Positions 7,933 through 16,001 of a stretch of DNA of 64,000 bases are shown in pieces. The stretch covers positions 1-64,000 of the forward strand of contig CAJUPO010000001.1 of assembly GCA_910588145.1 (NCBI GenBank). Direction: 5' to 3'. The translations under genes and the position numbers were made by a program. This stretch comes from an uncultured Oscillospiraceae bacterium. Its GTDB lineage: Bacteria > Bacillota > Clostridia > Oscillospirales > Ruminococcaceae. The notes under the pieces were generated by a model. It made no database searches. It was not told where the DNA came from and was given only the letters and a program-made list of their open reading frames with translations. How positions within the stretch are numbered: the stretch's first letter is position 1; the number at the start of each line of letters is the position of its first letter.

Positions 7933-8876
7933 AGATTTGTATTCTTGACTGGACAACAGTTACGTCAGGGGATATAAGCGCTGATATATTCAAAGAGTTC
8001 GGCGACGTATCCTGCTATGAGCTTACTGATAATGAAAAGGCAGCCGAACAAATCGGTGATTCTGATATGGTACTGTGCAACAAGGTTCAGATAACCAGGC
8101 AGGTAATGGATAGATGTCCGAGTCTTAGGTATATTGGTCTTTTTGCTACCGGATACAATAATATTGATATAGAAGCAGCTTCTGAAAAGGGAATAACAGT
8201 ATGCAATGCGGGAAGTTATTCCACTGGGGCAGTTGCTCAGCAGACTTTTGCATATATACTTTCACATTACAGCAAAATATCGGAATATGATATGTTTGTT
8301 AAGGACGGCGGCTGGATAAAATCCAGAACCTTCTCAAAGTTCCCCATAAAAACTATGGAACTTCAGGGCAAAACTCTTGCTGTAATCGGATATGGCAGTA
8401 TAGGAAAGGCAGTGGCTGAAATCGGCTCTGCTTTCGGAATGAATGTTATTGTTAAAACAAGAACTGTGCCGTCCGACTGCCGGTTTAGGACAGTCAGCCT
8501 TGACGAGGCTTTTTCTGAAGCAGACGTTCTTACTGTACATTGCCCGCTGACTGCGGAAACTGCTGATATGGTAAATGAAGATACATTATCTCTAATGAAG
8601 AAAAATGCAGTTCTTATTAATACTGCAAGGGGCGCAATAGTTGACGAATACGCTTTGGCAGAAGCCCTCAACAGCGGCAAAATTGCGGCAGCTTATCTTG
8701 ATGTGCTTAAAGAAGAACCAATGTCTTCCGAAACACCTTTGAGAATAGCCAAGAATTGTGTGATCACACCGCATACGGCGTGGGCGCCCCTTGAAACAAG
8801 GCTCAGGCTTATTGAAATAGTATGCAGTAATATAAAAGCCTTTTTGAACGGAAATCCTCAAAATAAGGTTAATTGA
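7929..8876 (+). CDS. D-isomer-specific 2-hydroxyacid dehydrogenase (glycerate dehydrogenase-like)
   Basis: This 315-residue cytoplasmic NAD(P)-dependent oxidoreductase reduces 2-oxoacids to D-2-hydroxyacids or the reverse. Visible features are a substrate-binding domain opening M-K-I-C-I-L-D, a Rossmann motif V-I-G-Y-G-S-I-G-K-A (about 146-155), N-T-A-R-G-A-I-V-D-E with the substrate-binding Arg, a catalytic Glu region (about 262), and the catalytic His in T-P-H-T-A-W-A-P (about 280-287). The H-T-A-W-A form is frequent in HprA-type glycerate/hydroxypyruvate reductases. Length is normal and there is no ACT domain, which argues against classical SerA. It overlaps the upstream membrane-protein gene by 4 bp and is followed 28 bp later by proB. 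The exact substrate is not determined. Confidence 0.85.
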   Translation: MKICILDWTTVTSGDISADIFKEFGDVSCYELTDNEKAAEQIGDSDMVLCNKVQITRQVMDRCPSLRYIGLFATGYNNIDIEAASEKGITVCNAGSYSTGAVAQQTFAYILSHYSKISEYDMFVKDGGWIKSRTFSKFPIKTMELQGKTLAVIGYGSIGKAVAEIGSAFGMNVIVKTRTVPSDCRFRTVSLDEAFSEADVLTVHCPLTAETADMVNEDTLSLMKKNAVLINTARGAIVDEYALAEALNSGKIAAAYLDVLKEEPMSSETPLRIAKNCVITPHTAWAPLETRLRLIEIVCSNIKAFLNGNPQNKVN

Positions 8877-8904
8877 AAAAGTTGCTCTGAAAGGACAGAT
8901 AAGA

Positions 8905-9717
8905 ATGTTTAATGTTTCAGATAAGAAACGAGTTGTGATTAAACTCGGTACATCAACACTTACACATAAAACCGGAAAACTGAATATAAGACGTATGGGT
9001 AATCTGGTCAAGGTTCTTGCTGATCTTCAGAATGCCGGAAAGGAAATAATTCTTGTCTCGTCCGGCGCTATTGGCCTCGGCGTCGGCAAGCTGGGACTGC
9101 GTGAAAAACCAAAAGATACGCCTACCAAGCAGGCGGCGGCGGCAGTGGGACAATGCGAGCTGATGTATCTATATGATGATCTCTTTGAAAACTACGGGAT
9201 ACCTGTTGCTCAGATACTTCTTACAAAAGCCATATTGGAAACAGAACGCAGAAAGAACGTAGAGAATACCTTTGAAAAGCTTATTTCAATGGGAGTTATT
9301 CCTATTGTAAATGAAAACGATACGGTTGCCATTGATGAGCTTGAACTTGAAATAGGAGAAAATGATTCTCTTTCCGCCATAGTTGCAAATCTTGCAAAGG
9401 CTGAACTTCTGGTTATCTTATCCGATATTGACGGTCTGTATGACAGTGATCCGAGAAAGAATCCTGATGCAAAGCTTATTCCGGTAGTAACAGAAATTAC
9501 GGATTATATCGAACAAATTGCAGGCGGCGCCGGAAGTGAACTTGGAACAGGCGGAATGGCAACTAAAATTAACGCTGCAAGAATTGCCGGAGAAGCCGGA
9601 ATAGATATGATTATTATGAATGGAAGTAATCCGTATAAGCTTTACGACCTTTTTGAAAATAAAGAAACGGGTACTTTATTTATTTCTAATTTACATAAAA
9701 GTCAGAACGGAGATTAA
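8905..9717 (+). CDS. proB: Glutamate 5-kinase
   Basis: ProB phosphorylates L-glutamate to gamma-glutamyl phosphate, the first and feedback-inhibited step of proline synthesis. The 270-residue protein is an amino-acid-kinase fold with V-I-K-L-G-T-S-T-L near the N-terminus, V-S-S-G-A-I-G-L-G, N-E-N-D-T-V-A and G-T-G-G-M-A-T-K-I. It ends after the kinase domain and lacks the C-terminal PUA domain found in many ProB proteins (about 365 residues), a natural short form. GAAAGGACAG precedes the ATG. The proA gene begins 2 bp after its stop, so the two are co-transcribed and probably translationally coupled. Confidence 0.95.
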   Translation: MFNVSDKKRVVIKLGTSTLTHKTGKLNIRRMGNLVKVLADLQNAGKEIILVSSGAIGLGVGKLGLREKPKDTPTKQAAAAVGQCELMYLYDDLFENYGIPVAQILLTKAILETERRKNVENTFEKLISMGVIPIVNENDTVAIDELELEIGENDSLSAIVANLAKAELLVILSDIDGLYDSDPRKNPDAKLIPVVTEITDYIEQIAGGAGSELGTGGMATKINAARIAGEAGIDMIIMNGSNPYKLYDLFENKETGTLFISNLHKSQNGD

Positions 9718-9719
9718 TT

Positions 9720-10967
9720 ATGACATATATAGAAAACCTTGGAGCAAATGCAAAAGCTGCGTCACGCTTTATAGCGTCTGCTTCTTCAATGAAGAAAAAT
9801 TCTGCCCTTGCGGCTATTGCTGACGCTCTTATTAAAAATACTGAAAAAATTATCGAATACAATAAGATGGATCTGAATAATGCAGTTGAATCCGGTATGC
9901 CGGCTTCTATGCAGGACAGGCTTATGCTTGATGAAAAGAGGATAAAGGCAATCGCTGACAGCGTATTGAAGCTTATTGAACTTGAAGACCCAGTTGGATC
10001 CGTTGACAGCGGCTTTATCAGACCTAACGGTCTTAAGATTTATAAGACAAGAGCGCCGCTTGGAACCATCGGAATTATATTTGAGTCACGTCCTAATGTA
10101 ACTGTTGATGCGGCCACTCTTTGCCTGAAAACAGGAAATGCAGTTATTCTCAGAGGCGGAAAAGAAGCCATAAATTCAAATAAATGTTTAGCTGACGTAA
10201 TGCGTGAAGCTGTTAAGGCTTCCGGTCTGCCTGAGGACATTATACAATTGGTTGGCGATACTTCAAGAGAATGTGCGGCTGAACTTATGAAGCTGAACAA
10301 ATACCTTGACGTGCTGATTCCAAGAGGCGGCGCAGGACTTATTAATGCAGTAGTTAATCAGGCAACTGTTCCGGTAATTGAAACTGGTACGGGCAATTGT
10401 CATGTCTTTGTAGACGAAAGCGCAGATATCAAGATGGCGGCAGAAATTGTAAATAACGGAAAAACTCAGCGTCCGTCTGTTTGCAATGCAATTGAAAGCT
10501 TGCTGGTACACAAGAATATTGCTCAAAAGGCGCTTCCTGCAATAAAGAATTTGCTGGATGAACATAATGTTGAAATAAGAGGATGCGCAAGAACAGCAGA
10601 AATACTGGGAAACAGCGTTGTATCTGCATTAGAAGCAGATTATGGAACAGAATTTCTTGACTATATAATTTCTGTAAAGGTTGTCGACTCTGTAGATGAA
10701 GCTATTGAGCATATTAACAGATACGGTACAGGACATTCTGAAGCTATTGTTACTAAAAATATTGAAAATGCTGAAAAATTTCAGTCTGAAGTTGACGCAG
10801 CTGCTGTATATGTAAATGCCTCTACAAGATTTACTGACGGAGGCGAGTTTGGATTTGGAGCAGAGATTGGAATCTCCACCCAGAAGCTTCATGCACGCGG
10901 ACCAATGGGACTTAATGAGCTTACAACATTTAAGTATCTTATAAACGGCAACGGACAAATACGATAA
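9720..10967 (+). CDS. proA: Gamma-glutamyl phosphate reductase
   Basis: ProA reduces gamma-glutamyl phosphate with NADPH to glutamate semialdehyde, which cyclises toward proline. The 415-residue aldehyde-dehydrogenase-fold protein shows I-F-E-S-R-P-N-V-T-V-D-A (about 120-131), the catalytic cysteine in Q-R-P-S-V-C-N-A-I-E (about 250-259), and the C-terminal F-T-D-G-G-E-F-G-F-G-A-E-I-G-I-S-T motif. Length is normal. It starts 2 bp after proB. No proC lies in the window, so the last step must be encoded elsewhere. Confidence 0.95.
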   Translation: MTYIENLGANAKAASRFIASASSMKKNSALAAIADALIKNTEKIIEYNKMDLNNAVESGMPASMQDRLMLDEKRIKAIADSVLKLIELEDPVGSVDSGFIRPNGLKIYKTRAPLGTIGIIFESRPNVTVDAATLCLKTGNAVILRGGKEAINSNKCLADVMREAVKASGLPEDIIQLVGDTSRECAAELMKLNKYLDVLIPRGGAGLINAVVNQATVPVIETGTGNCHVFVDESADIKMAAEIVNNGKTQRPSVCNAIESLLVHKNIAQKALPAIKNLLDEHNVEIRGCARTAEILGNSVVSALEADYGTEFLDYIISVKVVDSVDEAIEHINRYGTGHSEAIVTKNIENAEKFQSEVDAAAVYVNASTRFTDGGEFGFGAEIGISTQKLHARGPMGLNELTTFKYLINGNGQIR

Positions 10968-10980
10968 AAGGAGGATTCCG

Positions 10981-12084
10981 GTGGATATAATGGAAGAAAT
11001 TGAAGAAACCATAAGGGAAAAAAGAAGCAAATGGAATTATACTCCCATGAGAGAATCAGAAGAAACCGACGCAATTATTGACCAGCTTCTTAGGGAGTTC
11101 GCCCCAAAAGAATCTTCCTCAAATTCACGGAAAGCGCAGCGCCCTGTTCCTCCTGTAAAGCCGGCTGCCGTAAGACCTTCACGTCCAGTTGTTCATTCAG
11201 AGCCTAAAGATGAAATGGAAGAAAGAGCTGAATATGAACGGTTTGCTTCAGCGGATAAAACTATGGTTTACAGCCGCAAGGAGATGTTTTATTCTGCTTC
11301 AGAGGCTTATGAAGATGATGTGGAAACTGCTGATTTTGATCCCGATGAATACTATGATGATTCGGAATTTGAGGACTTTATAGGTTCGGAAGATGATTTT
11401 ATATTATATCAGAAGCCGTCGGATTCTCCGGGGATAGTAAAAACCGTTTTGAAAATTCTGATTACTGCTATAATTGCCGGTTTCTGCCTTCTTGGAATCC
11501 TTACAACTGTAAATTATGTTATTGATAGACAGACATTCGGAAACAGGACAGGCATATCTGCTAATGGCAGCAACAGTTCTCAGCATGATGAACTGAAAAA
11601 GGTAATATATCCAGCCGTTGCAGTCGACATAGATGACTTTGAAAGCATAAGTGATTTATCATCTGAATCAATGATAAATACTGCCGTGTGGGAAATAATC
11701 ATAAACGGCGATGTAAGTGTTTTTAAAGGGGAAAACGGAGATATTGTGATTCCTGAAAATCAGATGAAGTATGTTATAGAAAAGCTTTTTGGAAGCGGCG
11801 CTGAATTTAAAAATGTTACTGCCGGAGTAGGCGATATTACAATTTTGTATGATAAATCACAAAAGGAATATATTATTGCCGAAAAAAATGACGTCTACTC
11901 TTATGTCCCTAAGGTAACAGACGTTACCATGTCAGAAGCTGATAAATATTCAGTGCTTGTTGAATATTATAATGACTCTCCGTCATGGGCTGATTCCGGA
12001 GAACGTCAGCCTATAAAGAAAAAAATGTTTACCCTTGAAAAAACTTCTGAATACTATAATATAGTTTCAGTTAAAACTGTATAA
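10981..12084 (+). CDS. Single-pass membrane protein of unknown function
   Basis: A 367-residue protein starting with GTG, chosen because AGGAGG lies 5 nt upstream; the in-frame ATG at 10990 would be too far. Residues 1-150 are charged, probably disordered and cytoplasmic, with proline-rich (about 54-70) and very acidic tyrosine-containing (about 105-145) parts. One membrane helix covers about 156-178. The remaining 190 residues lie outside the membrane, with a folded-looking region that I do not recognise. It sits 13 bp after proA and just before the preQ1 riboswitch, whose possible -10 box overlaps its stop codon. The architecture (acidic tail, one helix, extracellular domain) recalls envelope or division accessory proteins, but no function can be assigned. 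Confidence 0.7.
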   Translation: MDIMEEIEETIREKRSKWNYTPMRESEETDAIIDQLLREFAPKESSSNSRKAQRPVPPVKPAAVRPSRPVVHSEPKDEMEERAEYERFASADKTMVYSRKEMFYSASEAYEDDVETADFDPDEYYDDSEFEDFIGSEDDFILYQKPSDSPGIVKTVLKILITAIIAGFCLLGILTTVNYVIDRQTFGNRTGISANGSNSSQHDELKKVIYPAVAVDIDDFESISDLSSESMINTAVWEIIINGDVSVFKGENGDIVIPENQMKYVIEKLFGSGAEFKNVTAGVGDITILYDKSQKEYIIAEKNDVYSYVPKVTDVTMSEADKYSVLVEYYNDSPSWADSGERQPIKKKMFTLEKTSEYYNIVSVKTV

Positions 12085-12097
12085 TAAATAATTTTAC

Positions 12098-12142
12098 GGA
12101 CAGTTCGTTTGTGCCATCCTGTCCTTAAACAAAACCAGGACA
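12098..12142 (+). ncRNA. PreQ1-I riboswitch aptamer
   Basis: Stem P1 pairs GGACAG (12098-12103) with CTGTCC (12119-12124). The loop starts TTCG, and the aptamer closes with an A-rich strand, TTAAACAAAACCAGGA (12125-12140), very close to the corresponding strand of the structurally known Thermoanaerobacter preQ1-I aptamer. The closing GGA can pair with C residues before the P1 3' strand, as the pseudoknot needs. It lies directly before a terminator and queD, the expected target. A possible -10 box, TATAAT (12080-12085), sits just upstream. PreQ1 binding should favour termination. Confidence 0.9.
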
Positions 12143-12160
12143 CCATAACTCGAAAACATA

Positions 12161-12198
12161 GAGTACAGGTGTATCTTTATATACCTGTACTCTTTTTT
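12161..12198 (+). terminator. Riboswitch-controlled terminator before queD
   Basis: A 14-bp stem (12161-12174 with 12179-12192, one G-U pair), a 4-nt loop, and six T. It is 20 nt after the preQ1 aptamer and 20 nt before the queD ATG. ACAGG in its 5' arm could alternatively pair with CCTGT in the aptamer (12118-12122), a possible antiterminator contact. Confidence 0.9.
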
Positions 12199-12212
12199 AA
12201 AGGAGAAAAAAT

Positions 12213-12635
12213 ATGTATTTTCTTAAATCAGAAGCAAGCTTTGACAGCGCACATTTTCTATACGGTTATGACGGCAAGTGCAGCAATATTCATGGACATC
12301 GTTGGAAAATTGAAGTTACTGTAAAGGATTTATCGCTTCAAAGCGAAGGTCAGACAAGAGGCATGATAATAGATTTCGGAGACCTTAAAAAAGCCCTAAA
12401 GTCTATGGCTGATAATTTCGACCATGCTCTTATTTATGAAACAGGTACTTTAAAAAAGGATACCTTGGAATGCCTTTTACGTGATGGATTCAGACTTGTT
12501 GAGCTTCCGTACAGACCAACAGCAGAAAACCTTGCAAGGCATTTTTATCAGCTGCTTAAGGAGTCTGGCTTCAATATTTATAATGTAACGGTTTATGAAA
12601 CTCCCAATAACTGCGCTATGTTTGAGGAGGATTAA
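12213..12635 (+). CDS. queD: 6-carboxy-5,6,7,8-tetrahydropterin synthase (QueD)
   Basis: QueD converts dihydroneopterin triphosphate to 6-carboxytetrahydropterin in the queuosine pathway. The 140-residue protein has the zinc histidines of the PTPS fold: S-F-D-S-A-H-F-L near the N-terminus and C-S-N-I-H-G-H-R-W, with the catalytic cysteine three residues before the H-G-H motif. F-D-H-A-L-I-Y and V-Y-E-T-P at the end are also typical. AAAGGAG precedes the ATG. It is the first gene after the preQ1-I riboswitch and begins a five-gene que operon. Its substrate is made by folE, two genes downstream. Confidence 0.95.
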   Translation: MYFLKSEASFDSAHFLYGYDGKCSNIHGHRWKIEVTVKDLSLQSEGQTRGMIIDFGDLKKALKSMADNFDHALIYETGTLKKDTLECLLRDGFRLVELPYRPTAENLARHFYQLLKESGFNIYNVTVYETPNNCAMFEED

Positions 12636-12636
12636 A

Positions 12637-13299
12637 ATGTACAAAATCGCTGAAAAATTCATAAGCATTAACGGGGAAGGCCCTAAGGCGGGACAGCTTG
12701 CAGTGTTTATTCGTTTTACCGGCTGTAATCTAAGGTGTTCTTATTGTGATACCATGTGGGCAAATATGCCGGATACGCAGTATCAGGAATTGAACGCAGA
12801 AGAAATTTATCAATACATAAAGAAAAGCGGAATAAAAAATGTGACCATAACCGGAGGCGAACCGCTTATTCAGCAGGGAATTAAAGAATTAATGGAATTG
12901 CTGACAGGGGATAAATCACTTTATGTAGAAATCGAAACCAATGGAAGTGCAGATATAAAACCTATGTGTGAAATGTCAAATCCGCCTTCTCTTACAATGG
13001 ACTATAAGCTGCCCTCAAGCGGAATGGAACAGCATATGAATACTGATAATTTTAAACTGCTGACAGTTAAGGATACTGTAAAATTTGTCTGCGGTTCTCA
13101 GGAAGATCTGCAAAAAGCGCATAGCATAATACAGGAGTATAGGCTTACAGAACGCTGCGGAGTTTATTTGAGTCCTGTATTCGGAAAAATTGCTCCGGAG
13201 GAAATTGTCGACTTTATGAAAGAAAACAAACTGAACGATGTTAAAATTCAGCTTCAAATGCATAAATTCATTTGGCCGCCGGAAATGAAAGGAGTATAG
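12637..13299 (+). CDS. queE: 7-carboxy-7-deazaguanine synthase (radical SAM, QueE)
   Basis: QueE contracts 6-carboxytetrahydropterin to 7-carboxy-7-deazaguanine with S-adenosylmethionine, a [4Fe-4S] cluster and Mg2+. The 220-residue protein shows F-I-R-F-T-G-C-N-L-R-C-S-Y-C-D-T, giving the C-x3-C-x2-C cluster motif at about residues 27-34, and T-I-T-G-G-E-P-L for SAM binding. N-G-E-G-P near the start is the usual N-terminal signature. The ATG at 12637, right after the queD stop and behind GAGGAGG, is chosen over an upstream in-frame ATG inside queD. Confidence 0.95.
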   Translation: MYKIAEKFISINGEGPKAGQLAVFIRFTGCNLRCSYCDTMWANMPDTQYQELNAEEIYQYIKKSGIKNVTITGGEPLIQQGIKELMELLTGDKSLYVEIETNGSADIKPMCEMSNPPSLTMDYKLPSSGMEQHMNTDNFKLLTVKDTVKFVCGSQEDLQKAHSIIQEYRLTERCGVYLSPVFGKIAPEEIVDFMKENKLNDVKIQLQMHKFIWPPEMKGV

Positions 13300-13301
13300 T
13301 T

Positions 13302-13880
13302 ATGGCAATAGATAAAAAAGCGATTGCCGAACATATTAAGGGGATAATTGCCGCCCTCGGTGATGATCCTAAGCGTGAAGGATTAATTGAAACGCCGGAT
13401 AGAGTTGCGGGAATGTATGAAGAAGTTTTTGAGGGCATGAATTATTCAAATAAAGAAATTGCTGAAATGTTCGGAAAGACCTTTGACGCTCCATGCTCCG
13501 GAGATCAGGATAATCTGATAGTAGTAAAGGATATTGAAGTGTTTTCGTACTGTGAGCACCATCTTGCACTGATGTATAATATGAAAGTTACTGTGGCATA
13601 TATTCCAGCCGGAAAGGTTCTGGGTTTATCCAAAATAGCGAGGATTTCAGAAATGGCAGCAAAAAGATTACAGCTCCAGGAACGTCTTGGTTCAGATATT
13701 TCAGAAATAATTTCTATGGCAACAGGTTCTGAGGATGTTGCTGTTATTATTGAGGCTTGTCATTCATGTATGACAGCAAGGGGAATTAAAAATACATCTG
13801 CCGCAACTACTACTACAACATTTTCTGGCAGGTTCAGATCGGATCAGTCCCTTGTAAGCAGACTTGCAATGCAGTTATAA
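13302..13880 (+). CDS. folE: GTP cyclohydrolase I
   Basis: FolE turns GTP into dihydroneopterin triphosphate, the shared entry to folate and queuosine. In this 192-residue protein the zinc ligands are visible as S-Y-C-E-H-H (Cys and His) and C-H-S-C-M-T (Cys), with V-L-G-L-S-K-I-A-R-I in between. The usual E-H-L-C-M-T is changed to A-C-H-S-C-M-T, keeping the metal cysteine and adding one nearby. The start at 13302 follows AAAGGAG; an earlier in-frame ATG lies inside queE. Its position inside the preQ1-controlled operon suggests a copy devoted to queuosine, though it could also feed folate. Confidence 0.93.
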   Translation: MAIDKKAIAEHIKGIIAALGDDPKREGLIETPDRVAGMYEEVFEGMNYSNKEIAEMFGKTFDAPCSGDQDNLIVVKDIEVFSYCEHHLALMYNMKVTVAYIPAGKVLGLSKIARISEMAAKRLQLQERLGSDISEIISMATGSEDVAVIIEACHSCMTARGIKNTSAATTTTTFSGRFRSDQSLVSRLAMQL

Positions 13881-13893
13881 AAAGGAGGAAATT

Positions 13894-14586
13894 ATGAAAG
13901 CAATGGTTCTTTTCAGCGGAGGAATAGACAGTACTACTTGTCTTGCACTCGCTGTTAAAAAATACGGAAAAGAAAATGTAATTGCTCTTTCTATATCATA
14001 TGGGCAGAAGCATAGCTGTGAAACGGAAGCTGCCCGTAAAATTGCAGAATATTACGAAACAGAAAGATTAACCCTTGATTTGTCCCTTATCTTCAAATAC
14101 TCAGACTGCTCTCTTTTAAGTGGTTCAGAAAAAGATATTCCTCATGAATCCTATGCAGAGCAGCTTGAAAAAACAGACGGCGCACCTGTTTCAACATATG
14201 TTCCGTTTAGAAACGGTCTTTTTCTTTCCTCAGCTGCGAGCATTGCACTTTCTAAAGGCTGTTCAGTTATATATTACGGCGCTCATGCTGACGATTCGGC
14301 AGGGAACGCTTATCCGGATTGCTCCACGGTATTTAATAATGCCATGAATACAGCAATTTATGAAGGAAGCGGCAGGCAGTTACAAATTGAAGCTCCCTTT
14401 GTTGGGATGTCCAAGGCAGAAGTAGTAAAAACCGGACTTGAACTAAATGTTCCATACGAAATGACATGGAGCTGCTATGAAGGAAATGATAAGCCATGCG
14501 GAAAATGCGGTACCTGTATAGACAGGGAGAATGCTTTCCGACTTAACGGAATTGACGATCCGGCATTAAAGGAGATTGAAAAATGA
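13894..14586 (+). CDS. queC: 7-cyano-7-deazaguanine synthase (QueC)
   Basis: QueC uses ATP and ammonia to convert 7-carboxy-7-deazaguanine into preQ0. The 230-residue protein begins M-K-A-M-V-L-F-S-G-G-I-D-S-T-T-C, the PP-loop ATP-binding motif, and ends with the zinc site S-C-Y-E-G-N-D-K-P-C-G-K-C-G-T-C. Y-G-A-H-A-D-D-S-A (about 140) is also typical. AAAGGAGG before 13894 fixes the start; an in-frame ATG 30 nt upstream lies in folE. The last 4 bp overlap queF (ATGA), implying coupled translation. Confidence 0.95.
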   Translation: MKAMVLFSGGIDSTTCLALAVKKYGKENVIALSISYGQKHSCETEAARKIAEYYETERLTLDLSLIFKYSDCSLLSGSEKDIPHESYAEQLEKTDGAPVSTYVPFRNGLFLSSAASIALSKGCSVIYYGAHADDSAGNAYPDCSTVFNNAMNTAIYEGSGRQLQIEAPFVGMSKAEVVKTGLELNVPYEMTWSCYEGNDKPCGKCGTCIDRENAFRLNGIDDPALKEIEK

Positions 14587-15065
14587 GAGAAAATGAAAAT
14601 CTAACGCTTTTAGGCAATAAAAAAACAGAGTATCCGTCAAATTATGCACCTGAAGTTCTTGAAACTTTTGAAAACAAGCACCCTGAAAATGATTATTTTG
14701 TAAAATTTAACTGTCCGGAATTTACAAGTCTTTGTCCTATAACGGGACAGCCGGATTTTGCTTCAATTTATATTTCATATATTCCGGGCGCTAAAATGGT
14801 AGAAAGCAAATCACTTAAACTATACCTTTTCAGCTTCAGAAATCACGGAGATTTTCATGAGGACTGCGTAAACAAAATCATGAAGGATTTAATAAAGTTA
14901 ATGGAGCCTAAATATATAGAGGTATGGGGAAAATTTACTCCCAGAGGCGGAATTTCAATTGATCCTTACTGCAATTACGGAAAGCCTGATACAAAATGGG
15001 TAAAGTTTGCTGAAAACAGACTTCTCAGCCATGATATTTATCCGGAAAAAATAGATAACAGATAA
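14583..15065 (+). CDS. queF: NADPH-dependent 7-cyano-7-deazaguanine reductase (QueF, short type)
   Basis: QueF reduces the nitrile preQ0 to the amine preQ1, the ligand of the riboswitch heading this operon. The 160-residue length is that of the unimodular (Bacillus-type) enzyme. The catalytic cysteine is in T-S-L-C-P-I-T-G-Q-P-D-F, the QueF signature E-S-K-S-L-K-L-Y-L follows, and F-H-E-D-C carries the active-site His and Glu. It overlaps queC by 4 bp and is followed by a terminator, closing the operon. Its product thus feeds back on transcription of its own operon. Confidence 0.95.
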   Translation: MRENENLTLLGNKKTEYPSNYAPEVLETFENKHPENDYFVKFNCPEFTSLCPITGQPDFASIYISYIPGAKMVESKSLKLYLFSFRNHGDFHEDCVNKIMKDLIKLMEPKYIEVWGKFTPRGGISIDPYCNYGKPDTKWVKFAENRLLSHDIYPEKIDNR

Positions 15066-15073
15066 AATAATAA

Positions 15074-15114
15074 GGAACGTAAGCGTATAATAGATCCACG
15101 CCTGCGTTCCTTTT
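15074..15114 (+). terminator. Terminator of the que operon
   Basis: A 12-nt stem starting GGAACG (15074 onward) pairs with a strand ending CGTTCC (15110), with one G-U and one mismatch, followed by TTTTCTTT. It lies between the converging queF and amidohydrolase genes and may act in both directions. Confidence 0.75.
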
Positions 15115-15116
15115 CT

Positions 15117-15941
15117 TTATATTTTTAAAAATTCTGTAAGGTTATTATATTCAATGGCTTTGCATATTTCATCGTCAAGACCTAAATCAATAAATTTTTC
15201 AAGTTCGCCGTATGGATACCACATAGGGAAATCACTTCCGAAAAAGAAATGTTTATAGCCGAATCTATCTAAAAATCTGATAAATTGTTCCCTTGATATA
15301 AATGAAAGTGAGCTTGAAATATCAAAATATAGGTTTTCAGAGGGTTCAAGAGCAATGGATTCATTCCAGCGCATATATCCGCCCAAATGCGCCGCAATTA
15401 TTTTTAATTCAGGAATATCTTTAATTATTCTGTTTAGCTTTTCCGTTGAAGAGTTGTTAAGCCTCATATCTCCTGCATGAAATAATACAGGCAAACCGCA
15501 TTTAGCTATATATCTGTAAAACGGATACATTTTACTGTCATCAATATTGAAATTTTGAAATTCCGGATGTAATTTTATGCCCTTTAATCCGGAAGCTTTT
15601 ATATAATCGATTATTTCTTTATAATTATCGTTATCCGGATGAATCGTTCCGAAGCCGATATAGTCAGTATTCTGTTTTACTGAGCTGATAATAAAATTAT
15701 TGATACTTTCAGTTTGCTTACCGTTAACTGCCGGTGAACATATCAACTGATACTTTATTTTGTATTTTTTCCCGTTTATAATTTTTTCCATACCCGATAC
15801 TCTGTGCAGTTCGTTTGATGTTCCGGTGGTAAACATGGGCTGGTTATAGAAGTTTCCCACATTAGTTCGTGACTTATCTGCGATTTTATCCGGAAAAATA
15901 TGTGTATGGGAATCAATTATATAGTTTATTGCGTCATTCAT
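15117..15941 (-). CDS. Amidohydrolase family (TIM-barrel metal-dependent hydrolase)
   Basis: A 274-residue cytoplasmic protein of the amidohydrolase-2 type. Metal-site motifs are D-S-H-T-H-I-F-P (about 10-17), G-I-K-L-H-P-E-F (about 139-146), L-F-H-A-G-D (about 170), I-A-A-H-L-G-G (about 200) and G-S-D-F-P-M-W (about 250). This family includes decarboxylases and hydrolases of aromatic or lactone substrates; the actual substrate cannot be read from the sequence. AGGAAG sits before the ATG. It is on the minus strand after the FAD/Rieske oxidoreductase with a 60-bp gap, so the two could be in one transcript. Confidence 0.85.
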   Translation of the reverse strand: MNDAINYIIDSHTHIFPDKIADKSRTNVGNFYNQPMFTTGTSNELHRVSGMEKIINGKKYKIKYQLICSPAVNGKQTESINNFIISSVKQNTDYIGFGTIHPDNDNYKEIIDYIKASGLKGIKLHPEFQNFNIDDSKMYPFYRYIAKCGLPVLFHAGDMRLNNSSTEKLNRIIKDIPELKIIAAHLGGYMRWNESIALEPSENLYFDISSSLSFISREQFIRFLDRFGYKHFFFGSDFPMWYPYGELEKFIDLGLDDEICKAIEYNNLTEFLKI

Positions 15942-16001
15942 TTAATTACTTCCTTTCTATACAAGTATAGCACAAAAAGGAATTTAATTCAATATCCGGA
16001 A

